From assembly GCA_903865895.1 (NCBI GenBank), contig CAIPLM010000293.1, positions 1 to 60,415 on the forward strand: a DNA stretch of 60,415 bases, written 5' to 3'. The stretch comes from an uncultured Rhodospirillales bacterium. Its GTDB lineage: Bacteria > Pseudomonadota > Alphaproteobacteria > Acetobacterales > Acetobacteraceae. This document shows, piece after piece, positions 34,791 through 44,104 of this stretch. How positions within the stretch are numbered: the first letter of the stretch is position 1; every line of letters starts with the position of its first letter. The notes below the pieces were generated by a model that saw nothing but the letters and a program-made list of their open reading frames with translations, did not search any database and had not been told where the DNA came from. Made by a program: the position numbers and the translations under genes.

Positions 34791-36080
34791 ATGACCAACG
34801 TCGCCGTGATCGGCGCCCAATGGGGCGACGAGGGCAAGGGTAAGATCGTCGACTGGCTGGCCAGCCGCGCTGATATCGTGGTACGCTTCCAGGGCGGCCA
34901 TAATGCCGGTCATACGTTGGTGGTGGGCAACCAGACCTACAAGCTCTCGCTGCTGCCCTCCGGCCTGGTGCGCGGAAAGCTCGGCATCATCGGCAACGGG
35001 CTGGTGGTGGACCCCGAGGCGCTGCTGGCCGAAATCGCCCGGGTGCGCGCCCAGGGGCTCAACGTCTCGCCCGAGACGCTGCGTCTCGCCGACAACGCGA
35101 TTCTGATTCTGCCGCTGCATGCCGCGATCGATCGCGCCCGCGAATCCGCGCGCGGCGAGCGCAAAATCGGCACCACCGGCCGCGGCATCGGGCCGGCCTA
35201 TGAGGACAAGGTGGCCCGCCGCGCCATCCGCGTGGCCGACCTCGCCGAGCCGCAGACCTTGTCGGACAAGCTCGATGAGCTGCTGCTGCACCACAATACT
35301 CTGCTGGCCGGCCTCGGCGCGCCAATCTTCGAGAAACAGGCGCTGCTCGACCTGCTGCTCGGCCTCGCGCCGCAGATTCTCCCCTACGCCGAACCGGTGT
35401 GGGAGCGGCTGGACGAGGCGCGCCGCAGCGGCAAGCGCATCCTGTTCGAGGGCGCCCAGGCGGTGATGCTCGACGTCGACCACGGCACCTACCCCTACGT
35501 CACTAGTTCAAACACGGTGGCCGCCACCGCCGCTTCCGGTGCCGGGATCGGCCCCTCCTCGATCGGCTTCGTGCTCGGCATCGCCAAGGCCTACTGCACC
35601 CGCGTCGGCTCCGGGCCGTTCCCCTCCGAGCTGATGGATGACACCGGCAAGCTGCTGGGCGAACGCGGCTTCGAGTTCGGCACGGTCACCGGCCGGCCGC
35701 GCCGTTGCGGCTGGTTCGATGCCGCGCTGGTGCGGCAGGCCGCCAAGGTCGGTGGGATCCAGGGCCTCGCGCTGACCAAGCTCGACGTGCTGGACGGGCT
35801 GCCGGAGCTCAAGGTCTGCGTCGGCTATGACATCGACGGCGAGATGTTCCGCCGCCTTCCCGCCGCTCCCGGCGCCCAGGCCAAGGCGCGGCCGATCTAC
35901 GAAACCTTCGAAGGCTGGTCCGGCTCCACTCGGGGCGCGCGCTCCTGGGCGGAGCTGCCGGCCCAGGCGATCAAATATGTCCGCCGCATCGAGGAACTGG
36001 TCGAGATCCCGGTGACCCTGCTTTCCACCAGCCCCGAGCGCGACGACACCATCATGGTGCGGGACCCCTTCGAGGGGTAG
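34791..36080 (+). CDS. purA: Adenylosuccinate synthetase
   Basis: 429 residues of normal length. It starts [20 protein letters not shown] with the GTP loop and catalytic Asp, then [30 protein letters not shown] and [20 protein letters not shown]. It makes adenylosuccinate from IMP and aspartate with GTP. It is co-transcribed with hisZ (four-base gap). A small hairpin, ACCCCT-TCG-AGGGGT, overlaps the last codons and the stop (36064-36078), without a T run. Confidence 0.97.
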   Translation: MTNVAVIGAQWGDEGKGKIVDWLASRADIVVRFQGGHNAGHTLVVGNQTYKLSLLPSGLVRGKLGIIGNGLVVDPEALLAEIARVRAQGLNVSPETLRLADNAILILPLHAAIDRARESARGERKIGTTGRGIGPAYEDKVARRAIRVADLAEPQTLSDKLDELLLHHNTLLAGLGAPIFEKQALLDLLLGLAPQILPYAEPVWERLDEARRSGKRILFEGAQAVMLDVDHGTYPYVTSSNTVAATAASGAGIGPSSIGFVLGIAKAYCTRVGSGPFPSELMDDTGKLLGERGFEFGTVTGRPRRCGWFDAALVRQAAKVGGIQGLALTKLDVLDGLPELKVCVGYDIDGEMFRRLPAAPGAQAKARPIYETFEGWSGSTRGARSWAELPAQAIKYVRRIEELVEIPVTLLSTSPERDDTIMVRDPFEG

Positions 36081-36103
36081 CCGATCGTTATTGTCCGTGA
36101 GGC

Positions 36104-36119
36104 TGTGAGCTAGTTCACA
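36104..36119. promoter_or_regulatory. Perfect CRP-type palindrome TGTGA-N6-TCACA
   Basis: TGTGAGCTAGTTCACA matches the core consensus of CRP/FNR-family sites (TGTGA-N6-TCACA); flanking C and G extend the arms to six. It lies 24 bases past the purA stop and 55 bases before the small gene at 36174, a position suited to activating that gene's promoter. Confidence 0.5.
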
Positions 36120-36173
36120 GATTAGGCACTCACTTCGGAGTTAACCCTGTGCTCACGCATAGGGGATTTCCAC

Positions 36174-36515
36174 ATGAGTACGTGCCCGGCTACTCAATCC
36201 GCCGTCATCTTGCCCTTCATCCGCCCCCTTCGGGTGACGAACCGGATGACTATGGCGGACCGTATCGCGGCGATGGAATGGCACGGTGAGCCGCGCGCCG
36301 TCGGCTATACCCGCATCGCATTCGATACCAGCGCCAGCCCGGATGAGCCGGAGCTCGGCGATTTCATGCTGATCTACGCGACCGACACCAAATGGGCGGC
36401 CTGGGGCATCGGCTGCTGCGACGGCGGGTTTATCGTGTGGCGCCCCGCCACCGGCGCCACCACCGCCTGGCACGGCACAATGCGCAGCGCCCTCGCCAGC
36501 ATCCCACCAGCATAG
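36174..36515 (+). CDS. Small hypothetical protein
   Basis: 113 residues. Not recognised. It has no signal peptide. Dense aromatic and Gly content in FMLIYATDTKWAAWGIGCC and GGFIVWRPATGATTAWHG suggests a small beta-rich domain. AGGGGA lies eight bases ahead of the chosen ATG. An internal ATG at 36246 would give an 89-residue form starting MTMADRIAAMEWHG, which keeps the compact part. Codon usage matches its GC-rich neighbours. A CRP-type palindrome lies upstream. A hairpin, GCCAGC-ACCC-GCTGGC, follows at 36517, and then the palindromic element. Confidence 0.6.
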   Translation: MSTCPATQSAVILPFIRPLRVTNRMTMADRIAAMEWHGEPRAVGYTRIAFDTSASPDEPELGDFMLIYATDTKWAAWGIGCCDGGFIVWRPATGATTAWHGTMRSALASIPPA

Positions 36516-36540
36516 CGCCAGCACCCGCTGGCCGGCATCC

Positions 36541-36755
36541 GCCGGATGGCAAGGCGGGGGACGCTGCCCCCTCGACCCCCGCAAAGGGCCGAGCCCCTTG
36601 ACCTCATGCATTTGAAGGAATGCTGGTGAAAGAGAGAGGGGCCATCTCCGTGGTAGCAACCACCGAGTAGGCCCCCTCTCTCTTTCACCAGCTATCTAAA
36701 ACGGACGGGGTCTGGGGGATCATCCCCCAGCGGGGTCCAGGGGCAGCGCCCCTGG
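36541..36755. repeat. Composite palindromic (MITE/REP-like) element
   Basis: The centre is a 20-base perfect inverted repeat (36622-36641 with 36673-36692, GCTGGTGAAAGAGAGAGGGG) enclosing a smaller hairpin, GTGGT-AGCA-ACCAC. The outer left (36541-36600) and outer right (36705-36755) flanks are imperfect inverted copies built on GCTGCCCC and GACCCC. The right flank holds two perfect hairpins: CTGGGGGAT/ATCCCCCAG (36712-36730) and CCAGGGGC/GCCCCTGG (36737-36755). No gene is seen between 36516 and 36799. Such GGGGGCGCTGCCCCC-type units look like dispersed extragenic elements. A last hairpin at 36773-36794 may end secF transcription. Confidence 0.65.
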
Positions 36756-36799
36756 CCTTCCTTCCCGACGAGCGCCAGCCAGCGAGCGCTGGCGTCACG

Positions 36800-37735
36800 C
36801 TATGGCTTGGGCGCGACCATGTCGCGGCGGAGGCGGTTTTCGCCGAGGAAAAGGAGGATCGGCGCGGCGATGAAGATGGACGAGGAGGTGCCGACCACGA
36901 TGCCGAACAGCATCACCCAGGCGAAGCCCGACAGGGCGGAGCCGCCGAACAGGGCCAGCGGCAGTGAGGCGAGAAACACCGTCATCGAGGTGCCCAGCGT
37001 GCGGTTCAGGGTCTCGTTGATCGACAGGTCGATCAATTCGCGCAGCGGCATGGTCTTGTACTTGCGGAGGTTTTCCCGCATGCGGTCATAGACCACCACC
37101 TTGTCGTTAGTGGAGTAGCCTATGATGGTGAGGATGGCGCCGACCATCACCAGGTCAAACTCGATGCGGGTGAGGGCGAGGAAGCCGATCGCCTTGGTGA
37201 CGTCGAGGATCAGAGTGACCACCGCGCCGACGGCGAACTGCCATTCGAAGCGGAACCAGATATAGACCAGGATCATCAACATGCTGACGCTGAGGGCGAG
37301 CATGCCATCGCGGAACAGCTCGGAGGAGACGGAGGCACCAACCGCATCCGTACGGACCACACGGGCGCCGGGCTGGGCGGCTTCGACGGCGGCGCGCACC
37401 TTGCTGACGATGACCTGGGTGGCGGCTTCAGTGGGCTGGGTCGGCAGGCGAATGGCGACCGAGATGTCCTCGCCGAAGCGCTGCACGCCGGGCTCGCGGA
37501 TCCCCGCGGCAGCGAGTGCGTCGCGGATCTTGGTGAAATCGGCCGGTGCTGGGGTGCGCACCTCCATCACGATGCCGCCCGAGAAGTCGATCCCGTAATG
37601 CAGGCCGGGCGCGAAGAAGAGGATGATCGAGGCGATCGAGAGGATGGCCGATACGATCAGGCCGGCATGGCGGCCGCGCATGAAGTTAATCTTGGTATCG
37701 TCGCGAACGATACGGAACATCGGGCGGATGAACAT
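36800..37735 (-). CDS. secF: Protein translocase subunit SecF
   Basis: 311 residues. The first membrane helix (ILSIASIILFFAPGLHYGIDFSGG) is followed by a periplasmic domain, then five clustered helices with the conserved IIGYSTNDKVVVYDRMRENLRK and LNRTLGTSMTVFLASLPLALFGG. With SecD it uses the proton gradient to help pull proteins through SecYEG. It lies nine bases downstream of secD; yajC is not adjacent. Confidence 0.96.
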   Translation of the reverse strand: MFIRPMFRIVRDDTKINFMRGRHAGLIVSAILSIASIILFFAPGLHYGIDFSGGIVMEVRTPAPADFTKIRDALAAAGIREPGVQRFGEDISVAIRLPTQPTEAATQVIVSKVRAAVEAAQPGARVVRTDAVGASVSSELFRDGMLALSVSMLMILVYIWFRFEWQFAVGAVVTLILDVTKAIGFLALTRIEFDLVMVGAILTIIGYSTNDKVVVYDRMRENLRKYKTMPLRELIDLSINETLNRTLGTSMTVFLASLPLALFGGSALSGFAWVMLFGIVVGTSSSIFIAAPILLFLGENRLRRDMVAPKP

Positions 37736-37744
37736 CTTGATATC

Positions 37745-39322
37745 CTAGACCGGCAGTGCCGCGGGGCGGTTGGCGGCATACCAGCGCACCATCAGCAGAC
37801 GGGCGAGCATGGTGGCGGTGAACAGCGAGGTCGCAATGCCGACCGTGATGGTCACCGCGAAGCCGCGCACCGGGCCGGAGCCGAACACGAACAGCATGAC
37901 GTGGCTGAGGAAGGCGGTCGCGTTGCTGTCGATGATGGTGGAGAAGGCGCGCTTGAAGCCGGTTTCCATCGCGTTCAGCGGCGTGCGGCCGTTCAGCACC
38001 TCCTCACGGATGCGCTCATTGATGAGGATGTTGGCATCGACGGCCATGCCGAGTGTGAGCAGGATGCCGGCCATGCCCGGCAGGGTGAGCGTTGCCTCCA
38101 GCAGGCTCAGCACGCCCAACATCACCACGAGGTTGGCGAGCAGGGCGACGTTGGCCATCCAGCCGAACAACCCATAGAAAACGGCCATGTAGACCATCAC
38201 CATGACGAACCCCACGGCCAGTGCGAGGGCGCCGGCGCGGATGGCATCTGCGCCAAGCTCAGGGCCGACGCTGCGTTCCTCCACCACGGTGAGCGGCGCC
38301 GGCAGGGCGCCGGCGCGGAGCAGCACCGAGAGGTCGGTGGCGCCGGCGGCGGTGAAGTTGCCGCTGATCTGGCCACGCCCGCCGGTGATCGGCTCGCGGA
38401 TATTGGGGGCGGAGATCACCTTGTCATCGAGCACGATGGCGAAGGGATGGCCGACATTATTGCGGCTCACTTCGGCGAAGCGGCGGGTGCCGATGCTGTC
38501 GAAGGTGAAGTTCACCACCCATTCGCCGGTCTGCGGGTTCTGTCCGGCGCGGGCATCGGTGAGGTTGGCGCCATCGACCTCAACCCGGCGGCGCACGGCG
38601 ATCTTGCCGGCACGGGGGCCTTCGAGGGGGAGGAAATCAACGCCGGGCGGCGGCACCGGCGCGGCGACATTGGCGCTCTCGTCGGTCAGCCGGAAGGTCA
38701 TCCGCGCGGTTTTGCCGAGGAGTTCCTTGATGCGGTTGGGGTCTTCCACGCCCGGCAGCTGCACCACGATGCGGCTCTCGCCCTGGCGGGTGATGATGGG
38801 ATCGACCACGCCGGTCTCGTCGATGCGGCGGCGGACGATCTCGATGGATTGCTGCACGGCGGCCGTGGCACGGTCGATCAGCGCGGGGGCCGAGAGGGTG
38901 ACGACGATCTGGCCGGGGGTGGACTCGAAGTCGAGGTCCGGCCGGTTGGTCACCCCTGTCGTCGGGACGCTCGACAATTCCTTCAGCGCCGCCAGCGCCG
39001 CATCCTGCTTCGTCTGGTCTTCAAGCCGCACCACCATGCGGTTCTGCGCCGCCTGGGGGGTGACGACGAAGCGCGGCACGCCGGCCCGGCGTAGCCCCTG
39101 GCGGGCCGAATCGGCCAAGCTGTCCAGCCGTTCCTTGATAACGGCCGCCATGTCGACCTCAAGCAGCAGGTAGGACCCGCCGCGCAGGTCAAGCCCGAGA
39201 TGGATCGCGCGCCATGGCAGGAAGCGGGCGGGCGCCGGCATCACATTGGGCAGCGAAAAGACGATCCCGAGCAGGCAGACGCCGAGGATCATCGCGGTCT
39301 TCAGGCGGGAGAAGTACATCAT
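37745..39322 (-). CDS. secD: Protein translocase subunit SecD
   Basis: 525 residues. One N-terminal helix, then HLGLDLRGGSYLLLEVDM, the large periplasmic P1 domain, and a C-terminal six-helix block with GMAVDANILINERIREEVLNGRT and AFSTIIDSNATAFLSHVMLF. It partners SecF, encoded next in the same operon. Length is slightly below the E. coli protein, as usual for alphaproteobacteria. Its promoter should lie in the 143 bases shared with the divergent oxidoreductase gene. Confidence 0.96.
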   Translation of the reverse strand: MMYFSRLKTAMILGVCLLGIVFSLPNVMPAPARFLPWRAIHLGLDLRGGSYLLLEVDMAAVIKERLDSLADSARQGLRRAGVPRFVVTPQAAQNRMVVRLEDQTKQDAALAALKELSSVPTTGVTNRPDLDFESTPGQIVVTLSAPALIDRATAAVQQSIEIVRRRIDETGVVDPIITRQGESRIVVQLPGVEDPNRIKELLGKTARMTFRLTDESANVAAPVPPPGVDFLPLEGPRAGKIAVRRRVEVDGANLTDARAGQNPQTGEWVVNFTFDSIGTRRFAEVSRNNVGHPFAIVLDDKVISAPNIREPITGGRGQISGNFTAAGATDLSVLLRAGALPAPLTVVEERSVGPELGADAIRAGALALAVGFVMVMVYMAVFYGLFGWMANVALLANLVVMLGVLSLLEATLTLPGMAGILLTLGMAVDANILINERIREEVLNGRTPLNAMETGFKRAFSTIIDSNATAFLSHVMLFVFGSGPVRGFAVTITVGIATSLFTATMLARLLMVRWYAANRPAALPV

Positions 39323-39465
39323 ACGCGGTAAAAGGCTCCAGAGGCGGGCCGCACAATGGCGTCATGCCCCCCGCGAAGCAACCCGCCGTATCATGACAGT
39401 GGAGTCTGGCCTCGTGCCGCCGGCGCTGCTAGCACTCGCTGGACACTGCACAGGGCCGGATCGCC

Positions 39466-40440
39466 ATGGATCGAAAGCTTCGCGTGGGCGTCATCGGCGC
39501 CGGGCATTTTGGGCGGTTCCACGCGCAGAAGGTCGCCGCCTCGCCGCGGGCCGAACTGGTCGGCATCCATGACGCCGATTTTGGCCGTGCCGGCATGGTG
39601 GCCGCCGAGACCGGCACGGTGGCGATGCCGTTCGACGCCCTGCTGCTGGCAGCCGAGGCGGTGGTGATCGCCGCCCCCGCAGCCGCCCATCACACCCTCG
39701 CCATGATGGCGCTCGCCGCCGGCAAGCACGTGCTGGTGGAGAAGCCGATCGCCGCGACCCTGGCCGAGGCCGATGAGATGATCGCGCTGGCGGCAGCGCG
39801 GGGGGTGGTGCTGCAGGTCGGCCACCTGCTGCGCTATACCGCCGAGCACAAGGCGATCAGCCTGCGGATGACGCGGCCCTTCTATATCGAGTGCGTCCGC
39901 ATCGCGCCCTTCAAGCCGCGCGGCACCGATGTCTCGGTGATCCTCGACCTGATGATCCATGATATCGACTTGGTACTTTCTTTGGTGGACAGCCCGGTGC
40001 GCACGGTGGAAGCCACCGGGGCGGCGGTGGCGAGCGAACATGAGGATATCGCCAATGCCCGCATCGGCTTCGAGAATGGCTGCGTCGCCAGCATCGTCGC
40101 CAGCCGGGTGTCGCTGAAGGCGGAGCGGCGGATGCGCCTGTTCGGCGAGGAGGGCTACCTCAACGTCGATTTCGCCGCCCGCCGCCTCACCGCGATCGGC
40201 CGCGAGCGCGGTATTCCGTTGCCAATGCTGGAGGGCGGGCGGCTCGAGGAGGTCACCTGGGAGGAGCATGACGCGCTGGTGGCCGAGCACGCCGCCTTCT
40301 GCGCCGCTGTGCTGGATGGCGCGCCGGTGCTGGTGGATGGCGGGGCCGGGCGGCGCGCGCTCGACGTGGCGCTCAAGATCGGCGCCAGCATGGCCGAGGG
40401 CCGCGCCCGCGCCGAGGCCTCCGGGCTGATCACCCGCTAG
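39466..40440 (+). CDS. Gfo/Idh/MocA-family oxidoreductase
   Basis: 324 residues. The NAD(P)-binding Rossmann motif is LRVGVIGAGHFGRFHAQKVA; AGKHVLVEKPIAATLAEAD is the EKP signature; and GTDVSVILDLMIHDIDLVLSLVD lies in the catalytic part. The last block resembles GnnA, the UDP-GlcNAc 3-dehydrogenase used to make diamino-lipid A, but no partner aminotransferase or lpx gene is adjacent, so the substrate stays open. It is followed four bases later by the sensor kinase gene. Confidence 0.82.
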   Translation: MDRKLRVGVIGAGHFGRFHAQKVAASPRAELVGIHDADFGRAGMVAAETGTVAMPFDALLLAAEAVVIAAPAAAHHTLAMMALAAGKHVLVEKPIAATLAEADEMIALAAARGVVLQVGHLLRYTAEHKAISLRMTRPFYIECVRIAPFKPRGTDVSVILDLMIHDIDLVLSLVDSPVRTVEATGAAVASEHEDIANARIGFENGCVASIVASRVSLKAERRMRLFGEEGYLNVDFAARRLTAIGRERGIPLPMLEGGRLEEVTWEEHDALVAEHAAFCAAVLDGAPVLVDGGAGRRALDVALKIGASMAEGRARAEASGLITR

Positions 40441-40444
40441 GCCA

Positions 40445-42634
40445 TTGCAAAGGGGCCAGCACATCCCGGTTCCACCCGCCGCCGATACGGTGGTGCCACG
40501 CCGGACCGCGCCGCTGCAGCGGCACATGATCCTGCTGGTGCTGATCGCCGTGCTACCCCTCGGGCTGATCAGCGGCGCCATCGTCGCCCAGCATGCCGAG
40601 CGCGAACGGCTTGACTTCGGTGACCGGTTGACCGAGCGGGCCGCCTCCGTGGCGCTTGCCCTCGATCGCGAGATCGAGGTGATCACCACTGCTTTGGCGG
40701 TGATGGCGACCGCACCAGTGCTGGGCGAAGCGGGCGATCGTGTAGCATACAACGCCCGCGCCCGCGCGGTGGAGGCGGCCCTCAACAATGTGCTGGTGCT
40801 GCATGAGATCGGCGAGGCCGAACGGGAGGGCACGCCAGCCTCGCTGCGTGAGGTGTTCATCACTGGGAAGCCAGGAATTGGCCGTGCGAGTGAGCGTGGC
40901 GCGCCGCTGGTCGCGGGCCTGCCGGTGTTCGAACCGGTGCTGCGGGGCAAGCGGACCATCGCCGTGCTGGAAATGGCGCTGACCGAACCGCAGATATCGA
41001 CCGTGCTCGCCGGGCAGAACCGTGGGCATGACGCGCTCGCCCTGGTGCTGGACCCCGCGGGCCGCGTCGCCGGTGCGGCCGGCAGCGGCGCTGTGTCGCC
41101 CGGGACGACCGCGCCGGATTGGCTCCGCAACGGCACTGATGACCCGCATGCGAGTTCGCTCAGCTTCGGCCCCTGGGTCGACCAGGTCGAGCGCATCTGC
41201 GCGCTCGACCGGCCGACCCGCGCACGGCAATGGTCGGTCGCCGTTTGCGAATTGCGCGAGCGCTACGAGAGCGAGTGGCTGGACCCGCTGCGCGAGCGGG
41301 GCCTCACTTTGCTCGGTTCGCTGTTCCTCGGCATCACCGTCGCCACCGCCGCGGCACGGCGCTTCGTGCTGCCATTGGCGCGGCTCACCGAACGGGCGCG
41401 TGGCGTCGCGCAGCGCCGGGACGACAGCACGGAGGTGCCGTCCTCCGCCGTCACCGAATTCGAGGCCCTGCGTATTAGCGTGCGCGAGGCCGAGGTGGCG
41501 CTGCGCCGCGAGGCCAGCACCGCGCGTCTCGCCATGCAGGACGCCCGGACCGCGCAACGCCTGCTCACCTCCGTGATTGATGGCGTCACCGAGGGGATCG
41601 TGGTGAATGACCTCGCGGGCGAATGCGTGCTGATCAACCAATCGGCCCGTGCAACGCTCGGCACCGCCATTGCGGCGGACGGCGACGCCGACCAGGTCGA
41701 CGACGCCAGCGTGGTGGCGACCATGGTCGCGCGTGCCTTCGAGATCACCCGCACGGTGGACGGCATGCCCCGCCAATTCGCCCTCACCAAAACCCCCTGG
41801 CGCGACGCCACCGGCGCCATCGCGGGGGTGGTGACGGTCTCACGGGACGTCACCGAGGCGCGGGCCCGCGAGTCCCGGCTGCGCACCCTGCAGGCGGAGT
41901 TGCTGCGCACCACACGGTTATCGAGCATGGGAGCGATGACCAGCGGCCTCGCCCATGAAATCAACCAGCCTTTGGCGGCGGCAGCGAATTTCCTCAGCGC
42001 CGGGCTGCGCCTCTCAGATCGCGCGGAGGACAACGCCGCCGACCGCGCCCATGCCCGCGCCGCGATCGAGGACGCCAAGTCGCAGGTGCTGCGCGCCGGC
42101 GCCATCGTGCGGCGGTTGCGCGATTTCGTCGCCCGCGGCGAGGCGGAACTGCATCCGGAGCCGGTGGCGGAGGTGATCGAGGAGGCCCGCGCCTTGGCCC
42201 GGGCCGATGGCGCCGATCTCGGGATTCCCATCGCGCTGGCGGTGCAGCCCGATTCCGGCAGTGCGATGCTGGACCGGACCCAGATCCAGCAGGTCCTGCT
42301 CAACCTCATCCGCAACGCGGCCGAGGCCATCACGAGCCGGCCCGGCGGCACCACACCCGAGGACTGCATCACCCTCACGGCCGAGCGGGATGCGGCGCGC
42401 CGGGTGGTGATCCGGGTCGGCGACACTGGTCCCGGCATCCCGCCGGAGATCGCCGCACGGCTGTTCCAGCCCTTCGTCAGCACCAAGGCGGGTGGGCTGG
42501 GGATCGGGCTGGCGATCTGCCATACCATCATCGTCGGCCATGGCGGGCAACTCCTCCATCAGGCCGGCGCAGGGGGGGCCGAATTCACCATCCTGCTGCC
42601 CACCCACAGCCAGGAGGCCGGATTGACCGCATGA
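40445..42634 (+). CDS. Sensor histidine kinase, FixL-like (HPK4 type)
   Basis: 729 residues from TTG at 40445; an ATG at 40526 just before the first membrane helix (MILLVLIAVLPLGLISGAIV) is an alternative. An extracytoplasmic sensor region (about 50-280) ends at a second helix (LTLLGSLFLGITVATAAA). HAMP-like and PAS-like segments (LLTSVIDGVTEGIVVND) follow. The kinase core has the H-box LAHEINQPLAAAANF with phospho-His, the N-box LLNLIRNAAEAI and the G-boxes GDTGPGIPPEIA and GGLGIGLAICHTI. It signals to the regulator encoded in the overlapping next gene. The PAS segment shows no obvious haem ligand, so oxygen sensing is not implied. Confidence 0.9.
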   Translation: MQRGQHIPVPPAADTVVPRRTAPLQRHMILLVLIAVLPLGLISGAIVAQHAERERLDFGDRLTERAASVALALDREIEVITTALAVMATAPVLGEAGDRVAYNARARAVEAALNNVLVLHEIGEAEREGTPASLREVFITGKPGIGRASERGAPLVAGLPVFEPVLRGKRTIAVLEMALTEPQISTVLAGQNRGHDALALVLDPAGRVAGAAGSGAVSPGTTAPDWLRNGTDDPHASSLSFGPWVDQVERICALDRPTRARQWSVAVCELRERYESEWLDPLRERGLTLLGSLFLGITVATAAARRFVLPLARLTERARGVAQRRDDSTEVPSSAVTEFEALRISVREAEVALRREASTARLAMQDARTAQRLLTSVIDGVTEGIVVNDLAGECVLINQSARATLGTAIAADGDADQVDDASVVATMVARAFEITRTVDGMPRQFALTKTPWRDATGAIAGVVTVSRDVTEARARESRLRTLQAELLRTTRLSSMGAMTSGLAHEINQPLAAAANFLSAGLRLSDRAEDNAADRAHARAAIEDAKSQVLRAGAIVRRLRDFVARGEAELHPEPVAEVIEEARALARADGADLGIPIALAVQPDSGSAMLDRTQIQQVLLNLIRNAAEAITSRPGGTTPEDCITLTAERDAARRVVIRVGDTGPGIPPEIAARLFQPFVSTKAGGLGIGLAICHTIIVGHGGQLLHQAGAGGAEFTILLPTHSQEAGLTA

Positions 42635-43260
42635 ACACGCAACCCGTTGTGCACATCATCGATGACGACGAGGCGGTGCTGCGCTCCCTCGCGCTGCTCC
42701 TGCGCTCGCACGGCCATGCCACGCGCAGCTACGCCTCGGGCGACCAGTTCCTCGCGCGCATCGAGACGATCGAGCCTGGCTGCGCCGTGGTCGACGTGCG
42801 GATGCCCGGAATCGATGGCATGTCCCTGATGCGCCGGCTCGCGGCACTCGATGCCGGGCTGCCGGTGGTGATCGTGACCGGCCATGCCGATGTCGCGCTT
42901 GCGGTGCAGGCGATGAAGGAGGGGGCGGTCGATTTCGTCGAGAAACCCTATACCGAGGAGGCGATGCTGGAGGCGGTCGGCACCGCGCTTGCCCGCGCCC
43001 AGAACGCGCGGCAAAGCCGGGCCGCCATCGAGCAGGCCACCCAGCGCGTGGCCGCTCTGACCCCGCGCGAGCGCGAGGTGCTGCTGCGTTTGGTCGAGGG
43101 CCTGCCGAACAAGGTGATCGCGCTCGATCTCGGGATCAGCCCGCGCACGGTGGAGATCCATCGCGCCAATGTTATGGAAAAGCTCGCCTGCCGCAGCCTG
43201 GCCGAGGTGATCCGCCTCGCCACGACGGCGGGCATTGGGGCCGGTATCGGGGCCGGCTGA
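42631..43260 (+). CDS. Response regulator, FixJ-like (LuxR-type output)
   Basis: 209 residues. In the receiver domain, HIIDDDEAVLRSLALLL gives the acidic pocket, VVDVRMPGIDGMSL the phospho-acceptor Asp, and FVEKPY the conserved Lys. The LuxR-type helix-turn-helix reads LTPREREVLLRLVEGLPNKVIALDLGISPRTVEIHRANVMEKL. Its start overlaps the kinase stop by ATGA, confirming the pair. The Gly/Ala C-terminal tail (GIGAGIGAG) is odd but short. Target genes are unknown. Confidence 0.94.
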   Translation: MNTQPVVHIIDDDEAVLRSLALLLRSHGHATRSYASGDQFLARIETIEPGCAVVDVRMPGIDGMSLMRRLAALDAGLPVVIVTGHADVALAVQAMKEGAVDFVEKPYTEEAMLEAVGTALARAQNARQSRAAIEQATQRVAALTPREREVLLRLVEGLPNKVIALDLGISPRTVEIHRANVMEKLACRSLAEVIRLATTAGIGAGIGAG

Positions 43261-43263
43261 CCG

Positions 43264-44007
43264 CTACAATAGCCCCTCGCGGCGGAAGCTGAGCCAGGCG
43301 CCGTTGCCGACGATGACATGGTCATGTAGCACGATGGAGAGTGCCCGTGCGGCGGTGGCGACCTCGCGGGTCATCTCGATGTCATCGCGCGATGGAGTCG
43401 GGTCCCCGCTCGGGTGGTTGTGCACCAGGATGATGGCGGTGGCCTGCAATTCGAGCGCCCGGCGCACTACCTCGCGCGGATAGACCGGCGTGTGGTTCAC
43501 CGTGCCCTTCGCCTGCGCCTCGTCAGCCAGCAGGCGGTTGCGGGTGTCGAGGAACAGCACGCGGAACTGCTCCACCCGCTCTCGCGCCATCACGGCGTTG
43601 AGGTATGTCATCAGCCGGTCCCAGTTGGAGAGCACCGGGCGCTCCATCACCTCGGCGCGGGCCAGCCGGAGTGCGGCGGCCTGCACCGTCTTGAGCGCGG
43701 CAGCCCCCGCCTCGCCCACCCCCTCGACGGCGCGCAGATCGTTGAGCGGTGCTGCAATGGCATTGGCGAAGCTGCCGAATTTCTCCATTAACGCCTTGGC
43801 GATCGGCTTGGTGTCCCGCCGGGGCAGCGCGAGGAACAGCACCATCTCCAGCAGCTCGTAATCGGCGATGGCGTCCGGCCCCGCGCTGAGCAGGCGGGCG
43901 CGCATCCGGCCACGGTGCCCCTCCGACCCCACGCTGGAGGCGGTCTCGGGCGCTTCGGCCTCGAGAAGGCCGAGTTGGTCGGAAAATCCCGGGCGGCGCT
44001 TTACCAT
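43264..44007 (-). CDS. radC: RadC/DUF2466-family JAB domain protein
   Basis: 247 residues from MVKRRPGFSDQLGLLE; a longer upstream frame was rejected as antisense to the SDR gene. An N-terminal helix-hairpin-helix (LRAVEGVGEAGAAALKTV) precedes the JAB/MPN metalloprotease-like core with VNHTPVYPREVVRRAL and the zinc motif ILVHNHPSGDPTPSRDD. RadC was once linked to DNA repair, but its function is unsettled. It ends convergent with the response regulator gene, three bases apart. Confidence 0.93.
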   Translation of the reverse strand: MVKRRPGFSDQLGLLEAEAPETASSVGSEGHRGRMRARLLSAGPDAIADYELLEMVLFLALPRRDTKPIAKALMEKFGSFANAIAAPLNDLRAVEGVGEAGAAALKTVQAAALRLARAEVMERPVLSNWDRLMTYLNAVMARERVEQFRVLFLDTRNRLLADEAQAKGTVNHTPVYPREVVRRALELQATAIILVHNHPSGDPTPSRDDIEMTREVATAARALSIVLHDHVIVGNGAWLSFRREGLL

Positions 44008-44104
44008 CCCCCGAGTCTGCCACGCGCCGCGCACCCCACGAAGTGAATCGCACGTGACGCGGCGGGTTTGACGGTGTTCCATGGCGCCAACACGGGAGGA
44101 TGCG

